A DNA stretch of 64,000 bases from an uncultured Paracoccaceae bacterium (GTDB lineage Bacteria > Pseudomonadota > Alphaproteobacteria > Rhodobacterales > Rhodobacteraceae): contig CANLYJ010000003.1 in NCBI GenBank assembly GCA_947495295.1, positions 310,001 to 374,000 of the forward strand, written 5' to 3'. Of this stretch, positions 43,760 to 52,912 are shown piece after piece. The position numbers and the translations under genes were made by a program. Position 1 is the stretch's first letter. The number at the start of each line of letters is the position of its first letter. The notes below the pieces were generated by a model. The model was not told the DNA's origin and ran no database searches. It saw nothing but the letters and a program-made list of their open reading frames with translations.

Positions 43760-43813
43760 TTACATATGAATTTCCCCTGCGCCAATATTACCCAGCGCCA
43801 ATATCGCATCCAT
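43760..43813 (-). CDS. Possible 17-residue microprotein
   Basis: The ORF MDAILALGNIGAGEIHM has an excellent ribosome binding site (AAAGGAG, six bases before ATG). It lies in the otherwise empty gap upstream of ctaD, on the opposite strand. Expression is unknown, and the direct repeat inside it may instead be the functional element. Confidence 0.3.
   Translation of the reverse strand: MDAILALGNIGAGEIHM
43779..43804. promoter_or_regulatory. 10-bp direct repeat upstream of ctaD
   Basis: GCGCCAATAT occurs twice with a 16-base period (43779-43788 and 43795-43804), about 110 bases before ctaD. It could be a tandem regulator site; the factor is unknown. Confidence 0.35.
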
Positions 43814-43913
43814 TATTGCTCCTTTCAGTTCAAGCGATTAGAACCGACGCCAAATGGGGGCGTCCGTGACTCGGTGCCCTGCTAAGAATGTAGCCAATAC
43901 GAGGAGTGCCATA

Positions 43914-45572
43914 ATGGCAGACGCAGCCATCCACGGCGACGCACACGAAGACGACCGGAGCTTCTTTACCCGGTGGTTCATGTCCACAAACCACAAAGAT
44001 ATTGGTATCTTATACCTTTGGACGGCTGGTGTGCTGGGCTTCGTTTCGGTCGCTTTCACCGTCTATATGCGGCTGGAACTGATGCATCCGGGTGTGCAAT
44101 ACATGTGTGCCGAAGGGTTCATGGCCGATCCATGCACGCCAAATGGGCACCTTTGGAACGTATTGATCACGTATCATGGCGTGTTGATGATGTTCTTTGT
44201 GGTCATCCCGGCGCTGTTTGGTGGCTTTGGCAACTACTTCATGCCGCTGCAAATCGGCGCGCCTGACATGGCATTCCCGCGGCTGAACAACCTCAGCTAC
44301 TGGATGTTCGTGGCTGGTGCATCGCTTGGGGTCGCCTCGATGCTGGCCCCGGGCGGGAACGGGCAACTTGGGTCCGGGGTTGGCTGGGTACTTTATCCGC
44401 CGCTGTCCACGTCAGAGGGCGGGATGTCCATGGATCTTGCGATTTTTGCGGTCCACCTCTCTGGGGCGTCATCAATCCTTGGTGCGATCAACATGATCAC
44501 CACCTTCCTGAACATGCGCGCGCCGGGCATGACGCTGCACAAGGTGCCGCTCTTTGCATGGTCGATCTTTGTGACCGCGTGGTTGATCCTTCTGGCGCTG
44601 CCTGTGCTGGCCGGTGCGATCACCATGTTGCTGACCGACCGGAACTTCGGCACGACCTTCTTCCAACCAGAAGGCGGCGGTGACCCGATCCTGTATCAGC
44701 ACATCCTGTGGTTCTTTGGCCATCCGGAAGTCTATATCATCATCATCCCCGGCTTTGGGATCATCAGCCATGTGATTGCCACGTTCAGCCGCAAGCCCGT
44801 CTTTGGCTACCTGCCCATGGTCTATGCGATGGTCGCCATCGGCGTTCTGGGCTTCGTCGTCTGGGCGCACCACATGTACACTGTGGGCATGTCCCTGACA
44901 CAGCAGTCCTATTTCATGCTGGCGACAATGGTCATCGCGGTGCCGACAGGGGTCAAAATCTTCAGTTGGATCGCAACCATGTGGGGCGGTTCGGTTGAGT
45001 TCAAAACCCCCATGCTCTGGGCGTTCGGCTTCCTGTTCCTGTTCACCGTGGGTGGGGTAACGGGCATCGTACTATCACAGGCTGGTGTCGACCGGGTCTA
45101 TCATGACACCTACTATGTGGTTGCCCACTTCCACTATGTGATGTCGCTCGGCGCCGTCTTTGCGATCTTCGCAGGCATCTATTTCTACCTGCCCAAAATG
45201 TCAGGCCGGATGTACCCTGAATGGGCGGGCAAGCTGCATTTCTGGGCGATGTTCATCGGGGCCAACCTGACATTCTTCCCCCAGCACTTCCTGGGTCGTC
45301 AGGGGATGCCACGGCGTTACATCGACTATCCAGAGGCGTTTGCGACATGGAACTATGTATCGTCCTGGGGGGCTTTCCTGTCCTTCGCATCGTTCCTGTT
45401 CTTCATCGGGGTGCTGTTTTACACATTGCTGAAAGGCACGAAGGTAAAAGAAAACAACCCGTGGAACGAATATGCCGACACGCTGGAATGGACTCTGCCC
45501 TGCCCACCGCCCGAACATACGTTCGAGACGCTGCCAAAGCAGGAAGACTGGGACAAGCAACCAGCGCACTAG
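43914..45572 (+). CDS. ctaD: Cytochrome c oxidase subunit I (aa3-type)
   Basis: This 552-residue protein has twelve transmembrane helices. Hallmarks are [14 protein letters not shown] at the start, [19 protein letters not shown] with the heme a ligand His, [19 protein letters not shown] with the CuB His cross-linked to Tyr, WAHHMYTVG with two CuB ligands, and [14 protein letters not shown] with both heme ligands. It is the catalytic subunit of the terminal oxidase pumping protons. It stands without other cta genes here, as is usual in this group. GAGGAG precedes ATG 43914; a terminator follows. Confidence 0.97.
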   Translation: MADAAIHGDAHEDDRSFFTRWFMSTNHKDIGILYLWTAGVLGFVSVAFTVYMRLELMHPGVQYMCAEGFMADPCTPNGHLWNVLITYHGVLMMFFVVIPALFGGFGNYFMPLQIGAPDMAFPRLNNLSYWMFVAGASLGVASMLAPGGNGQLGSGVGWVLYPPLSTSEGGMSMDLAIFAVHLSGASSILGAINMITTFLNMRAPGMTLHKVPLFAWSIFVTAWLILLALPVLAGAITMLLTDRNFGTTFFQPEGGGDPILYQHILWFFGHPEVYIIIIPGFGIISHVIATFSRKPVFGYLPMVYAMVAIGVLGFVVWAHHMYTVGMSLTQQSYFMLATMVIAVPTGVKIFSWIATMWGGSVEFKTPMLWAFGFLFLFTVGGVTGIVLSQAGVDRVYHDTYYVVAHFHYVMSLGAVFAIFAGIYFYLPKMSGRMYPEWAGKLHFWAMFIGANLTFFPQHFLGRQGMPRRYIDYPEAFATWNYVSSWGAFLSFASFLFFIGVLFYTLLKGTKVKENNPWNEYADTLEWTLPCPPPEHTFETLPKQEDWDKQPAH

Positions 45573-45593
45573 GCAATACGCCTGAACTATTCC

Positions 45594-45623
45594 AAAGGGC
45601 CCCCGGTATCACGGGGGCCTTTT
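45594..45623 (+). terminator. Rho-independent terminator of ctaD
   Basis: An 8-bp GC stem (GGCCCCCG/CGGGGGCC) with a 6-base loop, flanked by AAAG and TTTT, lies 22 bases after the stop codon. Confidence 0.85.
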
Positions 45624-45675
45624 GCGTTTCGGCGGCAAGGTTGTGCGATGACCTGCAACGCGTTAATATAACCAT

Positions 45676-46020
45676 ATGGTTATTGATTCGAAAGAACTGG
45701 ATCTGGTCTTTGGCGCGCTGTCTGATGCCACGCGGCGGGGCATTCTGGCGCAACTGGCCGATGGGGAAAGCAATGTCTCGGACCTTGCCGCCCCCTATCA
45801 GATGTCACAGCCCGCAATCTCCAAACACCTGCGGGTATTGGAAGGGGCTGGCCTGATTGAACGGGCAAAGACCGGGCGGGAAACCCGGGTCCGGGTCAAG
45901 CCCGACACAGCCCGGCAGGCCGCTGGCTGGATCACCCATTACGCCCGGTTCTGGCAGCAGCATTTCGATGCGGTTGACCAGATCCTGCAACAACAAAGGA
46001 AGCTGCAAAATGAAGACTGA
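45676..46020 (+). CDS. ArsR family winged-helix regulator
   Basis: This 114-residue protein has the ArsR DNA-binding core FGALSDATRRGILAQLADGE, VSDLAAPYQMSQPAISKHLR, VLEGAGLIERAKTGRE. No CxC-type metal-binding motif is seen, so it belongs to the non-metal group commonly paired with SRPBCC proteins. It overlaps the following SRPBCC gene by 11 bases and probably represses its own two-gene operon. Confidence 0.93.
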   Translation: MVIDSKELDLVFGALSDATRRGILAQLADGESNVSDLAAPYQMSQPAISKHLRVLEGAGLIERAKTGRETRVRVKPDTARQAAGWITHYARFWQQHFDAVDQILQQQRKLQNED

Positions 46021-46465
46021 AACATCGTTTGAAAACGGCACTCTGACCCTGACACGGATCTACGATATGCCCCGCGAAACGGTCTTTGCCGCCTGGACAG
46101 AGGCGAGCCAGACAAAGGAATGGTGGGGCTGCGGGGACACGACCCATGTCAGCTCTGACATCGAACCAAAGGTCGGGGGCAAATACATCCACGCGATGAC
46201 AATCAAGAATGTCGGCGTCCATCCAATCAACGGGATGCTGACGGCGTTCGACCCGCCCGCACGACTGGCGTATCAAATGCCCAGCATGGCCGAAGGGGAA
46301 CAGATGCAGGTTGATGTGACCTTCACCGAAACCGACGGGGCGACAAAAGTCCAACTGACCCAATCCGTGATCCCGGCGGGCTATGACACGATCATCGAAA
46401 ACGGCTGGACGGCATCTTTCGAACGGCTGGCGCGTTATTTCAAAGGTGAGCGGCGCGCTGCTTAA
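46010..46465 (+). CDS. SRPBCC (AHSA1-like) domain protein
   Basis: This 151-residue protein has the AHSA1/START-like fold: LTRIYDMPRETVFAAWTEAS, EWWGCGDTTHVSSDIEPKVG, and a C-terminal helix YDTIIENGWTASFERLARYF. Such proteins bind hydrophobic ligands in a helix-grip cavity. ArsR-SRPBCC pairs are frequent in bacteria. The ATG at 46010 lies inside the end of the ArsR gene. It converges on the remnant of the split secreted-protein gene, overlapping its end. Confidence 0.9.
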   Translation: MKTETSFENGTLTLTRIYDMPRETVFAAWTEASQTKEWWGCGDTTHVSSDIEPKVGGKYIHAMTIKNVGVHPINGMLTAFDPPARLAYQMPSMAEGEQMQVDVTFTETDGATKVQLTQSVIPAGYDTIIENGWTASFERLARYFKGERRAA

Positions 46466-47015
46466 AACATCGTATCATCGCCACGGCACAGTGGGACGTA
46501 AAGACGGGCACGTTATCGCCCGGCGATGATCCGGCCCGATAGACCCACAAACGGCGGGGGTTCACCTCATCAAAGGCATATGGATTATCAGCGTCAAACG
46601 TATTGGCACCGATGGCAAACGCCGTTGACGGGTCAAGCTTCACGAATGCCCCTGCCCTGGTCTGGCGTAGACTTTCACCATCCACCACGACAGGCCCACC
46701 AGGGGTTGCCTAGGGTCAGGATCCATTAATTCCGCTCCGCTGGCGCCAAAACCGCAAAATATCAGGGGTTTGAGGCATGCAGCGAATAACGGGTTATTCG
46801 CAAATGGCTCACGCCGCTGAGATGAAGCGGTTTTGACGTCCGCAGGATTTTCCGGATTTTCCGCGTGAGCTGCGTTGCAACTGCTTGAAATTCAACCAGA
46901 TTTCCTGCGCAGATGCGCCTTGTCACACGAAAAATCTGTCAAACCAGCGGAGCGGAATTAATGGGTCCTGACCCTAAGCAGCGACCAGCGCAGCACTTGC
47001 CAGTTTTCGGATCAT
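46440..47015 (-). pseudogene. Small secreted-protein gene split by a MITE
   Basis: The 5' piece (47015 leftward) encodes a signal peptide MIRKLASAALVAA and stops at TAG on the element border. The 3' piece beyond the element reads ATPGGPVVVDGESLRQTRAG, then continues for about 70 residues (TAFAIGANTFDADNPYAFDE, PRRLWVYRAGSS) to a stop at 46440. Removing the element and one TA places both pieces in the same frame, with a TAG at the junction. The protein family is not recognised. The 3' end overlaps the SRPBCC gene. Confidence 0.6.
46711..46976. mobile_element. MITE-like element with 33-bp terminal inverted repeats
   Basis: Positions 46711-46743 and 46944-46976 are inverted copies matching at 32 of 33 bases, beginning TAGGGTCAGGA and ending TCCGCTCCGCTGG. 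The element is about 264 bases with no ORF of note, so it is non-autonomous. TA is found at both borders, consistent with a TA target duplication. It lies within a signal-peptide gene on the minus strand. Confidence 0.8.
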
Positions 47016-47068
47016 GGTCACCCTTTCCGTCACACGCTGGATCAGGCATGGCGCAATTGGATGACGGC

Positions 47069-48365
47069 TCAACCCGATGCCGGTTTCTCTGGTGCCTTGT
47101 CCCGAGGGCTTTGATCCCCTTTGACGCCTGTAATCAGACGCGCGCCCTTGGCATAGGTCAAGTAAGACCAGAACCAGCTTAGGGCGACAACAATCGGCTG
47201 GCGCACGCCGATCAGGAAATAGATATGCGCCACACCCCATAACCACCAGGCCACGAAACCTGACAGGCGAACGCGCCCGAAATCGATCACAGCGGCATGG
47301 CGCCCAATCGTCGCCAGATTGCCCGCATGGCGATATTTGAACGACCGATCTGTTGGCGTCCCGGCGACCCGATCCGCGATCACCCTGGCCACAAACGCCC
47401 CTTCCTGTTTCGCTGCAGGCGCAATCCCCGGCACATCCATCCCGTCCTTCCATGGCACCTTGGCCGCATCACCAATGACAAAGACGGCATCATGCCCGGG
47501 AACGGAAAGGTCATCCGCCACAATGACCCGGCCACTGCGATCAGTCTCGACGCCCAACCACTGATCCAGATGTTTGACGGCCACCCCTGCCCCCCAAATC
47601 ACCGTGGCAGCAGGCAGGAAACCGTTTGTAGATGTGACACCGTCAGCATTGATATCCTGCACTTGCACACCCGACCAAACCTCTACACCCAGCTTTTCAA
47701 GCGAGGCGCGGGCCTTGGCTGACAGCGCGGGCGGAAACGGGGCCAGCACCCTATCACCGGCCTCAATCAGGATCACCCGTGCATCGGTTGATGTGATGCG
47801 GCGGAAATCGCGTGCCAGGGTGAAATGGGCCAATTCCGCAATGGCACCGGCCATCTCAACCCCCGTCGGGCCGCCGCCCACGACGACAAAGGTCAATTCG
47901 CGGGCCTGCGCATCCGGGCTCTTGGCCAGTTCGGCCCGCTCAAACGCCATCAAGATGCGGCGGCGTATCTCGGTCGCATCCACAAGGCGCTTTAGCCCCG
48001 GGGCATGCGCCTCCCAATGGTCATTGCCGAAATAGGAATGATGCGCACCGGTCGCGACAACCAGATAGTCATAATCAATTGGCCCTGCGGCACATTCGAC
48101 CCGCCTGGCGGCCAGATCGATCCCCTGCACTTCTGACAAGGTCACGGCGACATTGGCCTGTCGCGAAAAAATTGCCCGGATCGGCCATGCGATATCCGCA
48201 GGTGACAGATCAGCGGTTGCCAACCTGATAAAGCAGCGGTTGAAACAGATGATAGTTCCGCCTGTCGACAATCTCGATATCAACAGGGGCACGCTTCAAC
48301 GCTTTCGCCGCAGACAAGCCACCAAAACCAGCACCAATAATCACAACCTTGGGGCGGTCATCCAT
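47069..48365 (-). pseudogene. ndh: Type II NADH dehydrogenase-like flavoprotein, frameshifted
   Basis: The N-terminal FAD-binding segment starts at ATG 48365 ([30 protein letters not shown]) and then reads GNR-stop. The remainder continues one frame over from [19 protein letters not shown], through the NAD-binding FVVVGGGPTGVEMAGAI and VIGDAAKVPW, to a C-terminal membrane-associated region (FVAWWLWGVAHIYFLIGVRQ). One extra G at 48220-48221 accounts for the shift. An intact version would pass electrons from NADH to quinone without pumping. It is either a true inactivating mutation or a sequence error. Confidence 0.85.
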
Positions 48366-48489
48366 CGATATCACCTTTCCTGCCAAACACGGGTATCTGT
48401 CCTCCAGATCATCCTCAATTGCCCCAGTTTCAAGATCCGCGACAGCACTACGCATTTGCCCACAGCACGGGATCGGATACACCCATGCC

Positions 48490-48978
48490 ATGCCCTATGA
48501 ATGGACCCCCGCACCACCGCATGACGACCCCGACTGGCGGCTCAGCCTCTGGCCATACCGGTCACTGCTGCGCAAGGACTTCGTGCTGTTTATCGGGGCA
48601 ACGGCACTGATCGTCACCCTGCCCCTGATCACCGTGCTTGGGACAGCGATCCTTTGGGGGCTTTTGCCGTTCTTTCTGCTGATGCTCTGGGGCTTATGGA
48701 CCGCGCTGAATATCAGCTACAAACGGGGCGAGGTTCTCGAAGAACTCAGCGTCGATGACACCACCGCGCATCTGACGCGGCACAACCCCAAAGGCGACGT
48801 GCAGGAATGGGAGGCGAACCGCTATTGGGTGACTGTCCATCTGCATCCCAAAGGGGGGCCTGTCGAAAACTATCTCACCCTGCGCGGCGGCGACCGCGAA
48901 GTTGAAATCGGGGCGTTTCTGGACGCGTCCGAACGGTTGGCGCTTTATGATGACCTCAAGCGGGCGCTGCGCGGGTAG
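48490..48978 (+). CDS. DUF2244 domain membrane protein
   Basis: This 162-residue protein has two adjacent transmembrane helices ([37 protein letters not shown]) followed by a soluble C-terminal part ([37 protein letters not shown]). This is the DUF2244 layout common in alphaproteobacteria. No biochemical role is known. ATG 48490 begins the conserved part; it diverges from ndh. Confidence 0.88.
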   Translation: MPYEWTPAPPHDDPDWRLSLWPYRSLLRKDFVLFIGATALIVTLPLITVLGTAILWGLLPFFLLMLWGLWTALNISYKRGEVLEELSVDDTTAHLTRHNPKGDVQEWEANRYWVTVHLHPKGGPVENYLTLRGGDREVEIGAFLDASERLALYDDLKRALRG

Positions 48979-48986
48979 TCACGACA

Positions 48987-49019
48987 GATCAGCAACGTAA
49001 GATGGGTCTTGACCCATCC
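48987..49019. repeat. 33-bp palindromic dispersed repeat (copy 1)
   Basis: It begins GATCAGCAACGTAA and continues into the perfect hairpin GATGGGTC-TT-GACCCATC. The copy at 59564-59596 differs by one base. Both lie at or just past stop codons. Confidence 0.65.
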
Positions 49020-49062
49020 CCCGCCGCATTAACCTTTCGCAATAGAAAACGCGGCGCCCGTT

Positions 49063-49107
49063 GGGGTCCGACGCTTTGCCGACGTGTCGCCGACGCTTTG
49101 CCGACAG
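49063..49107. repeat. 45-bp repeat with phased CCGACG units (copy 2)
   Basis: It has the same length and register as 1349-1393: CCGACG cores at 11-12 base intervals, starting GGGGTCCGACGC and ending GCCGACAG. It lies between the convergent DUF2244 and YqeY genes, so it is not a simple promoter element. Confidence 0.55.
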
Positions 49108-49129
49108 GCATTTTTAGGATAAATCGGCG

Positions 49130-49591
49130 TTAACCCAGACGCCCCCTGACCATCGGCCCGGCCTTGCCGAAATCCATCCGGCCCGTGAATTTGCCCTTCA
49201 GAACCGCCATGACCTTGCCCATGTCGCGGATGCTTGTCGCACCCACTTCAGCGATGGCCTCAGTGACGGCAGCCTCGGCTTCTTCTTCGGTCAATTGTTT
49301 GGGCAGAAACTCCTCTATCACCTTGATTTCAGACAGTTCCTTTTCCGCCAACTCCAGACGGCCGCCCTCTTCATAGGCACGCGCGCTTTCCTGACGCTGC
49401 TTGACCATCCGTCCCAGGATCGCCAGCACATCATCATTGGAAACGCCGCCCTCTTCATCAGCAGAACCGCGCAGCGCAATATCCTTGTCCTTGATCGCGG
49501 CATTGATCAGCCGCAATGTGGATAGACGATCAGCCTCTTTCGACTTCATCGCATCCTTCAGGGCCGTATTGACCCGGTCTCGCATGTCCAT
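49130..49591 (-). CDS. GatB/YqeY domain protein
   Basis: This 153-residue protein matches the YqeY family: LKDAMKSKEADRLSTLRLIN, the RRL-type Lys/Arg helix MVKQRQESARAYEEGGR, EFLPKQLTEEEAEAAV and a final GRMDFGKAGPMVRGRLG. The fold is shared with the GatB C-terminal tRNA-recruiting domain; the cellular role is unclear. It diverges from carA, a frequent pairing in this group. Confidence 0.93.
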   Translation of the reverse strand: MDMRDRVNTALKDAMKSKEADRLSTLRLINAAIKDKDIALRGSADEEGGVSNDDVLAILGRMVKQRQESARAYEEGGRLELAEKELSEIKVIEEFLPKQLTEEEAEAAVTEAIAEVGATSIRDMGKVMAVLKGKFTGRMDFGKAGPMVRGRLG

Positions 49592-49759
49592 GAAAACTCC
49601 CGTTCATGACCGTAAAACGAACCGGCACCCTAGCGCGGTTGGACAAGGCTGACAAGGCGGGCTTGCGCCACGTCAGCCCTTGTTTCTAAGGCGACAATCC
49701 GGCCTTGACCCTCAGGGCGCGCACCCGTAAACCCGGCCCAATTTGGCTGCAGGGGATGG

Positions 49760-50932
49760 ATGATCATGGCACAGGGCAAACCGCAGAAACCCACCGCATG
49801 TCTGGCACTTGCAGATGGCACCGTGTTTTACGGCATCGGGTTCGGATCCACGGGCGAAACCGTGGCAGAGCTGTGTTTTAACACCGCCATGACCGGTTAT
49901 CAGGAAATCATGACCGACCCATCCTATGCCGGACAGGTCGTCACATTCACTTTTCCCCATATCGGCAATACCGGGGTGAACCCCGAGGATGACGAAACAG
50001 CTGATCCCGTTGCGGCGGGGATGGTGGTGAAATGGGATCCCACGCAAGCCTCCAACTGGCGCGCCACGGCAGAGCTGACAGATTGGCTGGCCGGTCGGAA
50101 CCGGATCGGCATGGGCGGCGTTGATACCCGACGGCTGACCCGGGCCATCCGGCAACAGGGTGCGCCGCATGTGGCCTTGGCCCATGACCTCGACGGTAAT
50201 TTTGATATTGAGGCGCTGGTCGCAAAAGCCCGCGCATTTCAAGGACTTGAAGGGCTTGATCTTGCCAAGGATGTGACCTGCGCACAGTCTTATACATGGC
50301 ATGAAATGCGGTGGGCCTGGCCCGAAGGGTACCGCCAGCAAACCAACGCCGAACATAAAGTCGTGGCCATCGACTATGGCGCGAAGCGCAACATCCTGCG
50401 CTGTCTGGCAAGTGCTGGTTGCGATGTGACCGTCCTGCCCGCCACCGCCACCGCAGAGGATGTGCTGGCACTGAAGCCTGATGGTGTTTTCCTGTCCAAT
50501 GGGCCCGGCGATCCGGCGGCAACAGGTGCCTATGCGGTGCCAATGATCAAGGCCGTGCTTGAAACGCAAATCCCGGTCTTTGGGATTTGCCTTGGACACC
50601 AGATGCTTGCCCTCGCGCTTGGGGCCAAAACGATCAAGATGAATCACGGCCATCACGGTGCGAACCACCCCGTTAAGGATATGGAAACCGGGAAGGTAGA
50701 GATTACCTCCATGAATCACGGCTTCACCGTCGACAGTCAGACATTGCCGGACGGTGTGATCGAAACCCATGTGTCACTTTTTGACGGCAGTAATTGCGGT
50801 ATCCGCGTCGCAGATCGGCCTGTCTTTAGTGTCCAATACCACCCCGAGGCCAGCCCTGGCCCGCAAGACAGTTACTACCTGTTTGAACGGTTTGTACACG
50901 CTATGAGCGAACGGCTTGCAACCTCTAGTTGA
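49760..50932 (+). CDS. carA: Carbamoyl-phosphate synthase small subunit
   Basis: This 390-residue protein has the CPSase small-chain N-domain (LALADGTVFYGIGFGSTGE, FNTAMTGYQEIMTDPSYAGQ). The class I glutaminase domain has nucleophile Cys in PVFGICLGHQMLAL and the His/Glu pair in FSVQYHPEASPGP. It makes ammonia from glutamine for CarB in arginine and pyrimidine synthesis. ATG 49760 has AGGGG upstream; ATG 49766 is an equally possible start. Confidence 0.97.
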   Translation: MIMAQGKPQKPTACLALADGTVFYGIGFGSTGETVAELCFNTAMTGYQEIMTDPSYAGQVVTFTFPHIGNTGVNPEDDETADPVAAGMVVKWDPTQASNWRATAELTDWLAGRNRIGMGGVDTRRLTRAIRQQGAPHVALAHDLDGNFDIEALVAKARAFQGLEGLDLAKDVTCAQSYTWHEMRWAWPEGYRQQTNAEHKVVAIDYGAKRNILRCLASAGCDVTVLPATATAEDVLALKPDGVFLSNGPGDPAATGAYAVPMIKAVLETQIPVFGICLGHQMLALALGAKTIKMNHGHHGANHPVKDMETGKVEITSMNHGFTVDSQTLPDGVIETHVSLFDGSNCGIRVADRPVFSVQYHPEASPGPQDSYYLFERFVHAMSERLATSS

Positions 50933-50998
50933 GAATCATTCTTAACTGATCATTAACCCTGTTACGACATGCTCATTCAGGGGCGTGTCGAGGGTGCG

Positions 50999-52912
50999 AT
51001 GTTTCATTTTAGCCAACATAAACAAGGCGAAGATTTCGAAAAAGCGCCGAGCGCGCCGCAAGATCTGCTGAGCCGCCAGTTGATGAAACGTTCCCTGATT
51101 TCCTATGACGATGCCAGCATCGCAGAGGCGACAGCGATGCAGCGCGGATCGCGGCTGGCCGACATCTATGTGCGCAGCTACGGCGTATCACAGTTATCGA
51201 TTGCGGATATCTTTGCCACTGGTGCAGGCGCGCAGCTGATCAACCCTATTGAAGACGCACCAGAACGTGATCTGCTCGTGGCATATGGCCCTGAACGCTG
51301 CCTGCGACACGCTTTGTTGCCGTGGCGGGAAATTGGCGGAACAACCATTATCCTGACGGCACAGCCTGATCTGTTCGAAAACCACCGCATTGAATTAACG
51401 TCGATCTTTGGCCCCGTCCGCATGGCCGTCACGACAGAGGATCAGTTGGCACGCACCATCAGTTTCATGTTCGGGCGCAAAATGGCAGGCCAGGCTGAAA
51501 CACGGGTCAGGCAGGCAGAAAGCTGTCGACACTGGAATGCATCACATGCGGGCTGGGCCGGGTTTGCAGCCGTCGCAATCGGGGGCATCACGGCATATCT
51601 GACACCGCAAGCATTCTTCGCCGTGCTGACAGGCTGGGCCATTCTGGTTCTGCTGCTGAACACGGCATTACGGGCCACAGCCGCGATCACCAATTGGCGC
51701 AAACCGCCAAAACCCAAAAAGGCCGTGATCCTGTCGCGCCTGCCGGTCATCACAATGCTGGTGCCACTTTACAACGAAACGGCCATCGCAGAACATCTGC
51801 TGACCCGGCTCAAGGCGCTGGATTACCCGCGCGAACTATTGGATGTTTGCCTGATCCTCGAGGCCGACGACGTTACCACGCGCACTACATTGGGGCGCAC
51901 GATCCTACCCACCTGGATGCGCCCGATCGTGGTGCCCACCGGCACGATCAAAACCAAGCCGCGCGCCATGAACTACGCGCTGGAATTTGCCCGTGGCAGT
52001 ATTATCGGCATCTGGGATGCCGAAGATGCGCCCGCCCCCGACCAGCTGCGGGTGATCGCGAACGGCTTTGCCAATTGCAGCCCTAAAACTGTTTGTTTAC
52101 AGGGTGTTCTGGACTATTATAACGTGAGCGCAAACTGGCTGACCCGGTGTTTCACCATCGAATATGCAGGCTGGTTCCGGGTCATTCTGCCGGGCTTTCA
52201 AACACTTGGTCTGGTCATCCCTTTGGGTGGCACAACGCTATTTTTTCGGCGTGATGCGTTGGAAACATTGGGCGGATGGGATGCGCATAATGTAACCGAG
52301 GATGCTGATCTGGGCGTGCGCCTGGCGCGCTATGGCTACCGTACCGAACTGATCAATACCGTGACCGAGGAAGAGGCGAACGGACGCGCCTGGACATGGG
52401 TCAAACAGCGGTCCCGCTGGCTCAAAGGGTATGCCATCACCTATGGGGTCCATATGCGCGACCCTGTCCAGCTTTGGCGTGATCTGGGGCCGAAACGATT
52501 TTTTGGGTTGCAACTGCTATTCCTTGGCACCTTGTCGCAATTTGCGCTTGCGCCGGTCCTTTGGACATTCTGGCTGCTCCCCTTCGGCATCGATCACCCG
52601 CTTAGCGGGCTGATCGCGCCCTGGGCCTTCTGGTTGCTCGCTGGGCTGTTTGTCACATCGGAACTTGTCGGGTTTGCGGTCGCCGCAGCCGGGGTTCGCA
52701 AGGCAGGCAAATCATGGCTGATCAAATGGGCCGTGACCCTGCAGTTCTACTTCCCGCTTGCAGCAGTGGCGGCTTATAAAGGGCTGGTCGAACTGGCGTG
52801 GAAACCGTTCTACTGGGACAAGACCGCGCACGGGGTTTTGTTGCCAGAGGAATGGCAGAACCGGGTTACTCCGCCGCCTCTACCGCCTGCGCATCCAGTT
52901 TCAACCGGGTAA
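50999..52912 (+). CDS. Membrane glycosyltransferase family 2 with MshEN-like N-domain
   Basis: This protein has about 637 residues. Residues about 20-165 resemble the N-terminal domain of type II secretion/MshE ATPases (DLLSRQLMKRSLISYDDASI, ADIYVRSYGVSQLSIADIFA). Two helices precede a GT2 catalytic domain with VPLYNE, DAEDAP, TEDADLGVRLARYGYRTELI and the QRSRWLKG motif of processive polysaccharide synthases. More helices close the protein. It probably makes or exports a beta-glucan-like polymer; the MshEN-like region could bind c-di-GMP. GAGGG precedes ATG 50999. Confidence 0.88.
   Translation: MFHFSQHKQGEDFEKAPSAPQDLLSRQLMKRSLISYDDASIAEATAMQRGSRLADIYVRSYGVSQLSIADIFATGAGAQLINPIEDAPERDLLVAYGPERCLRHALLPWREIGGTTIILTAQPDLFENHRIELTSIFGPVRMAVTTEDQLARTISFMFGRKMAGQAETRVRQAESCRHWNASHAGWAGFAAVAIGGITAYLTPQAFFAVLTGWAILVLLLNTALRATAAITNWRKPPKPKKAVILSRLPVITMLVPLYNETAIAEHLLTRLKALDYPRELLDVCLILEADDVTTRTTLGRTILPTWMRPIVVPTGTIKTKPRAMNYALEFARGSIIGIWDAEDAPAPDQLRVIANGFANCSPKTVCLQGVLDYYNVSANWLTRCFTIEYAGWFRVILPGFQTLGLVIPLGGTTLFFRRDALETLGGWDAHNVTEDADLGVRLARYGYRTELINTVTEEEANGRAWTWVKQRSRWLKGYAITYGVHMRDPVQLWRDLGPKRFFGLQLLFLGTLSQFALAPVLWTFWLLPFGIDHPLSGLIAPWAFWLLAGLFVTSELVGFAVAAAGVRKAGKSWLIKWAVTLQFYFPLAAVAAYKGLVELAWKPFYWDKTAHGVLLPEEWQNRVTPPPLPPAHPVSTG

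Noticed and set aside
46760..46940. Transposase remnant inside the MITE
   Set aside because: All frames are short and show no DDE-type or other transposase motif.
48366..48491. Upstream extension of the ndh frame
   Set aside because: It overlaps the start region of the divergent DUF2244 gene and lacks flavoprotein features; the conserved part begins at ATG 48365.
49712..50770. 352-codon minus-strand ORF opposite carA
   Set aside because: It is a shadow of carA; the amino-acid composition is random-like while carA shows full catalytic motifs.
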